From assembly GCA_025457615.1 (NCBI GenBank), contig JALOTZ010000030.1:1-42046 (forward strand): a stretch of DNA of 42,046 bases, read 5' to 3'. Each line of letters begins with the position of its first letter. The first letter of the stretch is position 1. Positions 7,238 through 14,842 of this stretch are shown in pieces. This DNA comes from Verrucomicrobiota bacterium (GTDB lineage Bacteria; Verrucomicrobiota; Verrucomicrobiia; Limisphaerales; DSYF01). A program made the translations under genes and the position numbers. Below the pieces are notes generated by a model that saw only the letters and a program-made list of their open reading frames with translations, made no database searches and had not been told where the DNA came from.

Positions 7238-7992
7238 CCCAATCTCCTCGCGATCTGCTCGTCCAACACCTGTTGCCGGTAGTTTGTTCCGCGGGGCCAT
7301 TCCTGGCTGCTGTCATCGGCCCGAATCTCGATATCCACCTTCGCCAGAACGCAATTGTAAACGACTCTGGCCGTCTCCCCCACAACACCTTTCAACTCCC
7401 GGGCCAGCGCCAAACCTTCGTCGTCAAAGCGTTCGGCGGCCAGCTCCGCCAGATTAGCACCGCGACGATCCGTTCCGACGCAAGCCGACCAGCGGTTTGA
7501 CCAGGTCTCGAACCTCGCGTCCAAGTCCGCTGCCGCCCCGAGGCCTTCCGCCGAAACAGCTGCGCCATCCAGGTCCCACAGGTAGGTCCCGCCGTGATCA
7601 GGAAAAATCCGAACTACGCGGCTCGCCAATGCTTCCGGCAAGTCTTCCTCAAGCCACAATGCCCTGCAATTCCCGGTGGCCAGGTTCTCCTCCCGCCTTA
7701 ATGTGCGCCAGTGTCTGAAGTCGAATGCCTCCCAATGACGAAAGATGACGTGGATGTCGTTCTTGCAGACTGCGTGGTGCAGTTCCGCCGCGATGGAACG
7801 CCCTTCCGCGTCGTGGTCCTTGCGTCGCAAATAAAGCGGGCAACCGCAAGAAGCATCATACCGCTTTCGCCAGTCGTTGAGGCGTGCGGTGAACTCCTCC
7901 GGCACGGGCAAGTCCTCCCACCTCGGTTGGAGTCCGCCTCCAACCTTCCAAACGGAGCATGCGTGTCCAGCCGAGATGGTAATTGTAATCAT
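7234..7992 (-). CDS. Unknown 252-residue protein in restriction-modification operon
   Basis: The ATG at 7992 follows AGGTAGGAGG, a strong though close ribosome site, 11 bases after the stop of the truncated methylase fragment. No catalytic motif is certain. The N-terminal half has CGCPLYLRRKDHD and AAELHHAVCKNDIHVIFRHW. The C-terminal half has the pattern LWDLDGAAVS, FETWSNRWSAC, FDDEGLALARELKGVVGETARVVY. That pattern resembles small uncharacterised bacterial proteins with a WDExG - W - GxxLAxxL - LG layout, some of them near toxin or immunity genes (inference). The last residues DEQIARRLG and their DNA match the end of the fragment gene upstream (25 of 30 bases). No signal peptide or membrane segment is seen. 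Confidence 0.6.
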   Translation of the reverse strand: MITITISAGHACSVWKVGGGLQPRWEDLPVPEEFTARLNDWRKRYDASCGCPLYLRRKDHDAEGRSIAAELHHAVCKNDIHVIFRHWEAFDFRHWRTLRREENLATGNCRALWLEEDLPEALASRVVRIFPDHGGTYLWDLDGAAVSAEGLGAAADLDARFETWSNRWSACVGTDRRGANLAELAAERFDDEGLALARELKGVVGETARVVYNCVLAKVDIEIRADDSSQEWPRGTNYRQQVLDEQIARRLG

Positions 7993-8003
7993 TGCCTCCT
8001 ACC

Positions 8004-8249
8004 TCACGCCAACTTCCTTGCGATCTGCTCGACCGGAAGGATGCGGCCATCAATGCCGTAATCGCTGACCTTGGTCTTGTTCGGGATGCCGCCCAGGGCG
8101 ATGACCGCCCAGTTCTCGAACTCGAACGGCGGGATGGCGCGCAGCTTCTCCTCGGTCCACGGCAGATCCCGCACCACGAACCCTCGCCCAGCTTTCCAGA
8201 GCGATTCGTCTTCCGGCAGTCCGCACACGTCCCGCAGGAGCTTGGCCAT
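8004..8249 (-). pseudogene. C-terminal fragment of a methyltransferase-nuclease fusion
   Basis: An 81-residue frame starting at ATG 8249, ten bases after the endonuclease stop. The sequence LPEDESLWKAGRGFVVRDLP, WTEEKLRAIPPFEFENWAV and LGGIPNKTKVSDYGIDGRI is what I recognise as the linker and beginning of the restriction-endonuclease-like domain found at the C-terminus of long type III-like adenine methyltransferases. In full-length members the chain continues past GIDGRI(Y)PV to an (I/V)QVKQ catalytic motif. Here it breaks after GRILPV and ends EQIARKLA. The nuclease active site is missing, so this is a remnant, although it sits in a tight operon and may still be translated. The matching N-terminal scrap is at 10570-10641, on the far side of the intact methyltransferase/endonuclease pair. 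Confidence 0.7.
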
Positions 8250-8259
8250 CACGCGGTGC

Positions 8260-9057
8260 TCAGTCTGCCGCACGTTGCCGATAGTTCTGCAAATCAACCT
8301 CACTGACTTCCTCCGGTGGAACGAGTCTGTAGTGCTTCTCGCAGTTGATGCGGACGCCGGTGTTGGTCTGCTCGAATTCGAACAAGACGATCACTCCCTC
8401 CTCGATGAACTGGGCACCAATCGGCCTGCAGACGAGCGATGGGAACTTCTGTGCGCACACACCAAAGTCCTGCTCAATCTGCACGACGTTCAGCTTGTCG
8501 GTGCCGCCCTTTGCCTGCAGCGGGAAGACGTAGTGAATGCCCTTCTTGTCGAGCCCAACGTAGATCTCATCCGTCTCAACCTGCCCCATGTTCGGAACCG
8601 TCGTCCGCAAGTGGTTCTGGAGAGAGTAGCAGGTGACGCCGCTGAAGATGTCGATCAGCCGGTTGTAACGTAACCGGGCCAGCAATGCCTGCTCGTCGTT
8701 GAAGGCATACTTGGCAACGATCCCCGGCGTCGCGTCCGGCACCTTCGTTTCGGTAAGGTTGGGGTTCGGCGCCAGAGGGATATCTGGAACCAGGACAAAA
8801 CGATACTTGGCGGGCCCAGCCGGACGGATGATCCAGGTCTTTCCCCGTGCAGCTTCTGCCTGGATCGATTTGGGTAGGACAGAACGATATCGAAAGCTGT
8901 AAATCAAATCGCCGAGGTTTTTGGGCAAGGCGATCCGCAATTGGCGCGCAATCCTGACCATCTCTTCGCGTTCAAATTCCAACTCAGTCAGGCCGGGTTT
9001 GAACCGCGCCTTGAAGATGCGTTCAATGATGGCTGCGTAGCGATTCTTCGATTTCAT
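8260..9057 (-). CDS. Type II-like restriction endonuclease
   Basis: A 265-residue cytoplasmic protein whose ATG overlaps the methyltransferase stop (ATGA, 9054-9057), as usual for paired modification and restriction genes. It begins KNRYAAIIERIF and carries LPKNLGDLIYSFRYR, a motif block conserved in a family annotated simply as endonuclease next to SPPY methyltransferases. The probable catalytic core is VETDEIYVGLDKKG followed by VFPLQAKGG near residue 180, which fits a PD-(D/E)xK variant with Glu/Asp upstream and QxK downstream. The preceding GVTCYSLQNHLRTTVPNMGQ looks like a conserved DNA-contact block. Length is as expected and there are no frame breaks, so it is probably active. The recognition sequence cannot be predicted. 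Confidence 0.82.
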   Translation of the reverse strand: MKSKNRYAAIIERIFKARFKPGLTELEFEREEMVRIARQLRIALPKNLGDLIYSFRYRSVLPKSIQAEAARGKTWIIRPAGPAKYRFVLVPDIPLAPNPNLTETKVPDATPGIVAKYAFNDEQALLARLRYNRLIDIFSGVTCYSLQNHLRTTVPNMGQVETDEIYVGLDKKGIHYVFPLQAKGGTDKLNVVQIEQDFGVCAQKFPSLVCRPIGAQFIEEGVIVLFEFEQTNTGVRINCEKHYRLVPPEEVSEVDLQNYRQRAAD

Positions 9058-10469
9058 GGGCGGGGGTGCGAAGCGGCCGAATTGCCAGGCCAGCGCAGGA
9101 GGACAACTTCCTCGCGCAATTGTTCGCGTGTGGCGGTGGCAAGCCTGGTTCGGAAAAGGTCGACGCCCATCACTTCATAACCGAGCGAGGCACCGAGGTC
9201 TGCCAGAAGTTGACCCGTGCGAATCATCACACGTAGATAGGAGGCCTGGTCGCCGACGACGTAGGCGAGTTGTGCACCGGGACGAAGCGCGGGGCGCAAG
9301 GCGGCCAGATGTCGGGCCATGCCACCGAAGTACAGTTTGGTCACTCGTGCATACAAGCGCTCAAAGCCCGAATCCTTGTTCAACTCAATACGCCTCTTTT
9401 CAATCGCAGCCGCAATGCGATCGATCTCCGCATGTCCCGACACATGGTCGTCGTCCGTGTCAGCTTTGTACACGCCCCTTGTGTTGGACCGCACCAAGTG
9501 CTTTTTGAGAGCGCGCAATTCAGCTTTCGACTTGATGAAGCCCAGGAGTACCGACTCAAGGCGCGTCGTACGGGTGTAGTCCTTCTCGTTGGGATAGGGT
9601 GGCGAGGTGATGACGGCGTCCACCGACTGCGGCGGCAGGACACGTGCGGCTTCTCGAGCATCCGCTTGGTAGACTGCAGCTTCGGCTCTTTCATCGCGTG
9701 GGAGGCTCTCCAAATCCTGAGCCATGTACCGGATGCGATCCAACCAAAGTGAAATCACCGGGGCATCGACTTTGGCTGGGCCGACACCAACTTCCGGGCC
9801 AAAGTGCAGATTGCCAATGCCGGCCACCAGTCCCGCAGCCAACGCGAGTCGCTCATGATCACTGAAGCGTTCGTCATGGTGCTCGGTCAAGGCGTCAAGT
9901 AGCACCAGCGTCTTGTGCAGAGGGATGGGGCTGATTGAGTTGGTCAACAAAAGCGCGGCGGCTTCTTCCGGCAATGTGCGCAGCGGCGCTTTGGCCCCAG
10001 CGAACCGGTCGAACAGGCGGAGGCTGTCACCGCTATCATAATAGCCATCGCCCTCCAACCGACGAGTTGCGGTATCAGCCACCATCCGCGCATGGCGCAG
10101 AAGTTCCTGTGGATCGAGATCCCAGCGCAGTTTTGTCCGGCTGGCGAAGCAAGCCATTGGGTTGGGCTCCAATCCGAAGGCGGGAATGCCGAGCTTCTTA
10201 CATTCGACAACTGTGGTGCCGGTACCACAAAACGGGTCAAGGACTCGATGACGGGAAGTGAGTCCGAACTTGCCCGCGTAGTCCCGCACCAGGTGGGGAG
10301 GGAAGGACAACACGAAGCGGTACCATTGGTGGGCGGGCCGGTCGTGAAGACGCAACTTGTTGTCCTCGCGAACGCCAGTTTCTGCTGTTGTGCGCAACTT
10401 GCGTCCCGTCGGCTCAAGGTCGCCAAAGCCAGGGAGTTTCAGCTCCAGCGGCTCAGTGGCTTCCTGCAT
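9054..10469 (-). CDS. DNA amino-methyltransferase (N4-cytosine/N6-adenine)
   Basis: ATG 10469 (MQEATEPLEL) gives 471 residues. Homology starts here (LPGFGDLEPTGR), whereas the open frame upstream to 10721 reads as noise. The SAM-binding motif VLDPFCGTGTT is at residues 76-86. The catalytic motif TSPPYPNEKDY is near residue 287, so motif I precedes motif IV. The SPPY form is typical of enzymes that methylate an exocyclic amino group, often N4-cytosine. EDNKLRLHDRPAHQWYRF near the N-terminus and a late MARHLAALRPALRPGAQLAYVVGD are family blocks. It would protect host DNA from the endonuclease encoded by the overlapping next gene. It is the first gene of a six-cistron minus-strand operon; a TTGACG about 65 bases upstream is a possible -35 box without a good -10. 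Confidence 0.88.
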   Translation of the reverse strand: MQEATEPLELKLPGFGDLEPTGRKLRTTAETGVREDNKLRLHDRPAHQWYRFVLSFPPHLVRDYAGKFGLTSRHRVLDPFCGTGTTVVECKKLGIPAFGLEPNPMACFASRTKLRWDLDPQELLRHARMVADTATRRLEGDGYYDSGDSLRLFDRFAGAKAPLRTLPEEAAALLLTNSISPIPLHKTLVLLDALTEHHDERFSDHERLALAAGLVAGIGNLHFGPEVGVGPAKVDAPVISLWLDRIRYMAQDLESLPRDERAEAAVYQADAREAARVLPPQSVDAVITSPPYPNEKDYTRTTRLESVLLGFIKSKAELRALKKHLVRSNTRGVYKADTDDDHVSGHAEIDRIAAAIEKRRIELNKDSGFERLYARVTKLYFGGMARHLAALRPALRPGAQLAYVVGDQASYLRVMIRTGQLLADLGASLGYEVMGVDLFRTRLATATREQLREEVVLLRWPGNSAASHPRP

Positions 10470-10569
10470 GGATTGTGGCTTTTTCCCCACTTCAATGGCT
10501 GCGACACTGCCCTTTCTGACCCAAAGCGTCAAATCAGTTCGTCCTGTCGAGCCATCCAATCCAGGCGAC

Positions 10570-10641
10570 CTTCTCCCCGAGGATCTGGTCGAGAATGACC
10601 TTGACGTAATGGGAGGCGTGCCAGTCGCAGTGAGCGTGAAG
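10570..10641 (-). pseudogene. N-terminal scrap of a second DNA methyltransferase
   Basis: On the minus strand 10641-10570 reads LHAHCDWHASHYVKVILDQI and then LGEK. In beta-class (type III-like) adenine methyltransferases the sequence xLxxHCDxxAxHYxKxxxDxxFG is a near-invariant block in the first quarter of the protein, just before (N/R)NEIxW. Homology starts and stops abruptly; a stop follows after VAWIGWLDRTN. This is therefore a decayed fragment, matching in family, strand and order the C-terminal remnant at 8004-8249. The long minus-strand frame that contains it (up to 11334) is otherwise a shadow of tyrA. Confidence 0.6.
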
Positions 10642-10758
10642 TGTTGTCCGTGGCTGCTGCGAGTCGTGGGCTCGCGGTTCGATGGGGCAGGGGGCGGGGC
10701 GTGTGAATGCGCGATTTCCAACTTTCTTCCCTTGCGGTGACTCGCCTATTGTCTTCCC

Positions 10759-11643
10759 GTGCGTTGGGGCAAAGTCACCATCCTGGGCGTCGGTCTGCTC
10801 GGCGGATCCATCGGGCTCGCGTTGCGCAAGCGCAGGCTGGCGCGGGAGGTCTATGGATTTGTGCGGCGCGAGGCCACGCGCCGTGAGGCGATCCGGGCGG
10901 GTGCGGTCGATCAGGCCGGGATGGACCTGCGCGAGGCGGTGCGCGGGGCCGACCTGGTCATCCTGGCCACGCCGATCGCCCAAATGGAACCTTTGGTGGT
11001 TCAGATGCTCCCCGACTTGAAACGGGGAGCGCTCCTCACCGATGTGGGCAGCGTGAAGGCGCCAGTCGTGCGGTGGGTTGCGTCGAAGATCCGCAAGGCC
11101 GGTGGGGAGTTCGTGGGCAGTCATCCGATGGCGGGGTCCGAGAAGGGTGGGGTGGAGGCGGCGCGTGCGGATTTGTTTCGCCGGGCGGTGTGCGTGGTCA
11201 CCCCGGAGGCCGGGACGGCGGAGGTCGCGGTCGGCAAGGTTCGGAGGCTTTGGGAATCCCTGGGTGCGGAGGTGTTGATTCTGGAGGCGGCTTTGCATGA
11301 TCAACTGGTTTCGCGCGCCAGCCATCTGCCGCACCTGGTGGCCGCGGCACTGGCGGCTCAGGTGCTCGATCCGCGCCGGGATGGCCGTCAGTCGGCATTG
11401 TGCGCCACCGGGTTCCGCGACACCACGCGGGTGGCATGCGGTTCACCGGCGATGTGGCGGGACATCGCGCTGGCGAACCGGAAGCATCTGGTCCGGGACC
11501 TGGCGTCGTTCGAGAAGCGCCTTGCGGCTTTGCGTGGATGGTTGAGACGGGGCGACGCGGTGGCCGTGGAGCGGTTTCTGGCGAGCGCGCAGAGGCTGCG
11601 GCTGGGGTGGGGCAGGCGCCGCGCCTTCACCTCGGAGGAATGA
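10759..11643 (+). CDS. tyrA: Prephenate dehydrogenase
   Basis: A 294-residue NAD(P)-dependent enzyme that oxidatively decarboxylates prephenate to 4-hydroxyphenylpyruvate, on the tyrosine branch. The Rossmann motif GVGLLGGSIG is at residues 10-19. VILATPIAQM, DVGSVKAPVV, GSHPMAGSEKGG and the helical C-terminal SRASHLPHLVAAAL are standard TyrA blocks; the His in SHPMAG is the family's catalytic residue. It starts at GTG 10759; an ATG within the domain would lose the Rossmann strand. There is no ACT or chorismate mutase domain, so this is a monofunctional, probably unregulated form. It is followed 25 bases later by aroA in the same direction, forming an aromatic amino acid unit. Confidence 0.93.
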   Translation: MRWGKVTILGVGLLGGSIGLALRKRRLAREVYGFVRREATRREAIRAGAVDQAGMDLREAVRGADLVILATPIAQMEPLVVQMLPDLKRGALLTDVGSVKAPVVRWVASKIRKAGGEFVGSHPMAGSEKGGVEAARADLFRRAVCVVTPEAGTAEVAVGKVRRLWESLGAEVLILEAALHDQLVSRASHLPHLVAAALAAQVLDPRRDGRQSALCATGFRDTTRVACGSPAMWRDIALANRKHLVRDLASFEKRLAALRGWLRRGDAVAVERFLASAQRLRLGWGRRRAFTSEE

Positions 11644-11668
11644 ACCTGGACTGACCCGCGCGCGTTCC

Positions 11669-13018
11669 ATGCCTCTGCCGCCTCTCATCGAGATTGTTCC
11701 GCTGACCGTTCCCGTGGAAGCCGCGATCACCGTGCCCGGGTCCAAGAGCATCACCAACCGGGCGCTGGTGTTGGCGGTCCTTGCGGACGGCGAGGTGACC
11801 TTGCGGGGGGCGTTGTGGAGCGAGGATACGCAGGTGATGACCGAGGCGTTGCGCCGGATGGGATTTGACCTCCGCATCGAGCCGGATCCACACGAGAGCT
11901 GCAACCGGCAGATCACCGTTCAGGGTCAGAACGGACGGATTCCGCGCACAGGCACACCGCGTGAGCCGCTGGAACTGTTTGTCGGCAATGCCGGGACCGC
12001 GGCCCGGTTTCTGGCCGCCCTCTGTTGTCTGGGGCAGGGAAGTTACCGGTTGTCCGGAGTGCCCCGCATGCATGAGCGTCCGCAGGCCGCGCTGTTCCGC
12101 GGTTTGCGCGAGTTGGGTTACGTGGTGGACTCGCCCAATGATCACCTGCCTGCCGTGATTGTCGGCCCCGCGCGGAAGGCGGAAGGGGGAACGCGGTGCT
12201 GCACGATCAGCATCGAGGAGAGCTCGCAGTTTGCGTCGGCCTTGCTGCTTTGTTCACGAACGGCGGATTGGAAGGTCAACCTGGTGGGGGAAAACGCCGA
12301 GGAATCGCCTTATGTGGTGATGACGCAGGAGATGCTTGAGGTGTTTCCCCACGGCGGCGGCGTGTTCCCGGTGGAACCGGATGCCTCGAGCGGCAGCTAT
12401 TTCTGGGGAGCCGGCTGGTTGGCGGCCCGGCTCGCGCCCGACGGGAACCGGGGCGCGCAGTCCGGGCTGCCGGTGCGCGTCAGGAACTGGCCCTCGTCCG
12501 GATGGCAGATTGATGCGGACTTTCCCAACTTCCTGCCCCTGCCGGCGAAGATTTCGCGCGAGGACCAGTTGGGTGACGGCATCATGACGGCGATCGTCCT
12601 GGCGGCTGATCGGCAGGCGGCGCGAGGTTGGGGGGGGGCCGGGGCGTCCGGCGCGATTCAGTTCACTGACCTGGGCCGGTTGCGCGTGCAGGAATGCGAG
12701 CGTGTGGCGGCCTTGCGAACCGAGCTGACAAAATGCGGGGCGACGGTGGTCGAGACGGGCGACACACTGGCGATTCATCCCTCGGCCTTGCACGGGGCCG
12801 AGATTGAAACCTACAACGACCACCGGATGGCCATGTGCTTCGCCATTCTGGGATTGAAAGTGCCCGGCCTCCGGATCCAGAATCCGGCCTGCGTGAAGAA
12901 GACGTTCCCGAACTTCTTCCAGAAGCTGGCGGCGCCGCCGCCGGAGGGGCTGGGGGCCGCCATTCTTGACGGCCACACGGGACGCCGCCTGGACGTGAAG
13001 GAGTTGTTTGCAGAATGA
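11669..13018 (+). CDS. aroA: 3-phosphoshikimate 1-carboxyvinyltransferase (EPSP synthase)
   Basis: A 449-residue enzyme that joins phosphoenolpyruvate to shikimate-3-phosphate. Diagnostic blocks are PGSKSITNRALVLA near the N-terminus, LFVGNAGTAARFLAAL with the GNAGTA signature, ISIEESSQFASALLL, DFPNFLPL near residue 290, and the C-terminal YNDHRMAMCFAILGL with the catalytic-site DHRM. VQECERVAALRTELTKCGA is also typical. The Pro-to-other exchange seen in glyphosate-insensitive forms cannot be judged by eye. It lies between tyrA and cmk, an order found in several phyla, and is probably co-transcribed with tyrA. Length and motifs are complete. Confidence 0.95.
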   Translation: MPLPPLIEIVPLTVPVEAAITVPGSKSITNRALVLAVLADGEVTLRGALWSEDTQVMTEALRRMGFDLRIEPDPHESCNRQITVQGQNGRIPRTGTPREPLELFVGNAGTAARFLAALCCLGQGSYRLSGVPRMHERPQAALFRGLRELGYVVDSPNDHLPAVIVGPARKAEGGTRCCTISIEESSQFASALLLCSRTADWKVNLVGENAEESPYVVMTQEMLEVFPHGGGVFPVEPDASSGSYFWGAGWLAARLAPDGNRGAQSGLPVRVRNWPSSGWQIDADFPNFLPLPAKISREDQLGDGIMTAIVLAADRQAARGWGGAGASGAIQFTDLGRLRVQECERVAALRTELTKCGATVVETGDTLAIHPSALHGAEIETYNDHRMAMCFAILGLKVPGLRIQNPACVKKTFPNFFQKLAAPPPEGLGAAILDGHTGRRLDVKELFAE

Positions 13019-13037
13019 GTGTTGATTCCATGTTCCC

Positions 13038-13100
13038 GGTTTCAAGTTGCAAGATGTGACGGTCGGCGACCGACTCCGCGCCGCGAGGGAACTTGAAACC
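13038..13100. repeat. 11-bp inverted repeat between aroA and cmk
   Basis: GGTTTCAAGTT (13038-13048) and AACTTGAAACC (13090-13100) are perfect inverted repeats. They enclose a second small hairpin GGTCG-GCGA-CCGAC (13061-13073 region). Words TTGAAACC and TGCAAC recur just downstream. It could be an attenuating hairpin or a small palindromic repeat between the two genes; no T-run is present. Confidence 0.55.
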
Positions 13101-13135
13101 TGCAACGTGCAACCTGAATCCTTGAAACCCGATTT

Positions 13136-13783
13136 GTGAACCCGCCCATCGTCATCGCCATCGACGGCACCAGCGCCAGCGGCAAGAGCACCAACGCCAA
13201 GCTGGTGGCCCGGGCGCTGGGCTACGTGTATGTGGATACCGGCGCCATGTATCGCACCCTCGCCTGGCATTGTCTGCGCCACCGGGTGGATGTGGAGGAT
13301 CCGAAGGCCGTCGCCGCAGCCTGCCGGCGCTGGAACACGTCCCTGGAGTGTGTGGATGGCCGGGTGCGGCTGCTGGTGGATGGCTATTGTCCGGAACCGG
13401 AGATTCGGACGGCGGAGACCAGCGCGGCTGTCCCCCACGTGGCCGCGGTGCCCAAGGTTCGCGAGTGGATGAAGAAGCGGCAACGGGAATGTGTGCGCTT
13501 CGGCAACCTGGTCATGGAAGGGCGCGACATCGGCACGCATGTCTTCCCCGAAACGGACTACAAGTTTTACCTCGACGCCTCCCTGCACGAGCGGACCAAG
13601 CGTCGTCATGCGGACGGCGTGCCGGAGGATCTGGCCTCGCGGGATCAGCGCGACAGTCAACGGGCGGCTGCTCCGCTGATGATCGCGTTGGGCGCGCGGG
13701 TGATCAACAATTCGGAAATGACGGCCGAACAGACCAGCGGACTCATCATCGAGGAAGTGCGCCAGCGACTGGGGGGCTCCTGA
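13136..13783 (+). CDS. cmk: Cytidylate kinase
   Basis: A 215-residue CMP/dCMP kinase that supplies CDP and dCDP. The P-loop is GTSASGKST at residues 11-19. DTGAMYRTLAW is the CMP-binding block; VMEGRDIGTHVFP and FYLDASLHERTKRR (LID region) are classical. It starts at GTG 13136, which fits the N-terminus of the family; the codon at 13136 is the only good start before the P-loop strand. Length is as expected. The next gene begins two bases after the stop. Confidence 0.94.
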   Translation: MNPPIVIAIDGTSASGKSTNAKLVARALGYVYVDTGAMYRTLAWHCLRHRVDVEDPKAVAAACRRWNTSLECVDGRVRLLVDGYCPEPEIRTAETSAAVPHVAAVPKVREWMKKRQRECVRFGNLVMEGRDIGTHVFPETDYKFYLDASLHERTKRRHADGVPEDLASRDQRDSQRAAAPLMIALGARVINNSEMTAEQTSGLIIEEVRQRLGGS

Positions 13784-13785
13784 CC

Positions 13786-14463
13786 GTGAGCGCCGGGAAG
13801 CCAGAGCCGATGTCGCCGATCTACTGGATGGGCTGGATGTTTTATCGGCTATTGTTCGCGACCTACTGTCGCTGGCATGTGTTCAACCCGGAACGCGTGC
13901 CGTCTCGGGGCCCGGTGATCCTGGCGTCGAACCATGCCAGCCACCTGGATCCGCCGCTGGTGGGCGCCGGTCTGCCCCGCGCCCTGAACTATCTCGCCCG
14001 CGAGTCGCTGTTCGACCTGCCGGTTGCAGGCTGGATGCTGCACCAGGTCAATGCGGTGCCGGTGGATCGCGACGGGGCCGGGGCGGCCGGGCTGCGGGCC
14101 ATCTTCAATCGTCTCCGGCAGGGAGGCGCGATTCTGCTGTTTCCGGAAGGCACCCGCACCCGGGATGGGCAATTGCAGCGGGCCCGGGCCGGCGTGGGGT
14201 TGGTGGTGATCAAGTCCACCGCACCGGTCGTGCCGGTGCGGGTGTTTGGAACCTACGAGGCGTGGAATCGGTTCATGAAAGTCCCGCATCCCCGGCCCGT
14301 GGCGGTGAAGTACGGGCATCCGATTAATTTCGAGCCGCTTCGCGCCGAGGCGCGGGACTGTTCGAAGGACCGGCTCAAAGCCATCTACCAGCAGGCCTCC
14401 GAGGAGATCATGCGGTCCATCGCCGCCTTGAGGTTCGGAGAGGACGTGGACCGGTTTCCGTGA
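13786..14463 (+). CDS. plsC: 1-acylglycerol-3-phosphate acyltransferase
   Basis: 225 residues from GTG 13786, or 217 from ATG 13810 (MSPIYWMGW); both follow G-rich sequence and the choice is open. The enzyme adds a second acyl chain to lysophosphatidic acid at the inner membrane. The catalytic HxxxxD is NHASHLD (His50-Asp55 counting from the GTG). The phosphate-binding block is FPEGTRTRDG, and VPVRVFGTYEAW is a further family block. A hydrophobic stretch near the N-terminus (WMGWMFYRLLFATY) probably anchors it. The cmk-plsC order is frequent in bacteria. It converges with the short helical protein gene, four bases away. Confidence 0.9.
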   Translation: MSAGKPEPMSPIYWMGWMFYRLLFATYCRWHVFNPERVPSRGPVILASNHASHLDPPLVGAGLPRALNYLARESLFDLPVAGWMLHQVNAVPVDRDGAGAAGLRAIFNRLRQGGAILLFPEGTRTRDGQLQRARAGVGLVVIKSTAPVVPVRVFGTYEAWNRFMKVPHPRPVAVKYGHPINFEPLRAEARDCSKDRLKAIYQQASEEIMRSIAALRFGEDVDRFP

Positions 14464-14467
14464 CGGG

Positions 14468-14800
14468 TCAGATCCCCAGGTTCGACAGGGTCCGGCTGAT
14501 GGTGTTGACGATTTCGACCAGCTTGGGGTGGGACTCCTCGAAGCTGCGCGCGGACGAGCGCAATCCTTCGAGGGACAGGTCGAGCAACTGCGGATCCTGG
14601 GTCTTGCGCGTCGCCTCGTGCGCGGACACCTCGGTGAAGCGGGCGATGCTGGCGGCCTGTTCGCCGTGCGTGGTCGAGAGGGCGGAGACCTCCGCCTTCA
14701 GGGTCTCCAGCAACTGCCTGAGCTCCTCCCTGCGCTCGGGCTTGATGGCCTGGGCAGTGTTCAGTTGCGCTTCAATCTTGGCAATGGTGTCTTCAATCAT
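14468..14800 (-). CDS. Short helical DUF4404-like protein
   Basis: Start at ATG 14800 (MIEDTIAKIEAQL); the frame extending to 14836 adds an improbable leader. The product is a 110-residue, almost all-helical, acidic protein (IKPERREELRQLLETLKAEV, then SLEGLRSSARSFEESHPKLV and VNTISRTLSNLGI). This three-helix layout with a final LSNLGI resembles the DUF4404 family of unknown function; the match is by eye. It is cytoplasmic with no enzymatic motif. It lies 42 bases downstream of tmk on the same strand and may be its last co-transcribed gene. Confidence 0.7.
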   Translation of the reverse strand: MIEDTIAKIEAQLNTAQAIKPERREELRQLLETLKAEVSALSTTHGEQAASIARFTEVSAHEATRKTQDPQLLDLSLEGLRSSARSFEESHPKLVEIVNTISRTLSNLGI

Positions 14801-14842
14801 GCTCGGCCTTGCTGCTTCAAGATACGCGTTGCCCACCCGGCA

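Noticed and set aside
10534-11334. Minus-strand frame of 266 codons opposite tyrA
   Set aside because: Only its last part outside tyrA (10570-10641) resembles a protein, the methyltransferase scrap; the rest is a shadow of tyrA.
12254-13660. Long minus-strand open frame (468 codons) opposite aroA and cmk
   Set aside because: It is antisense to two clear genes, has low-complexity Arg/His/Gln-rich sequence and no motif; it is a by-product of high GC.
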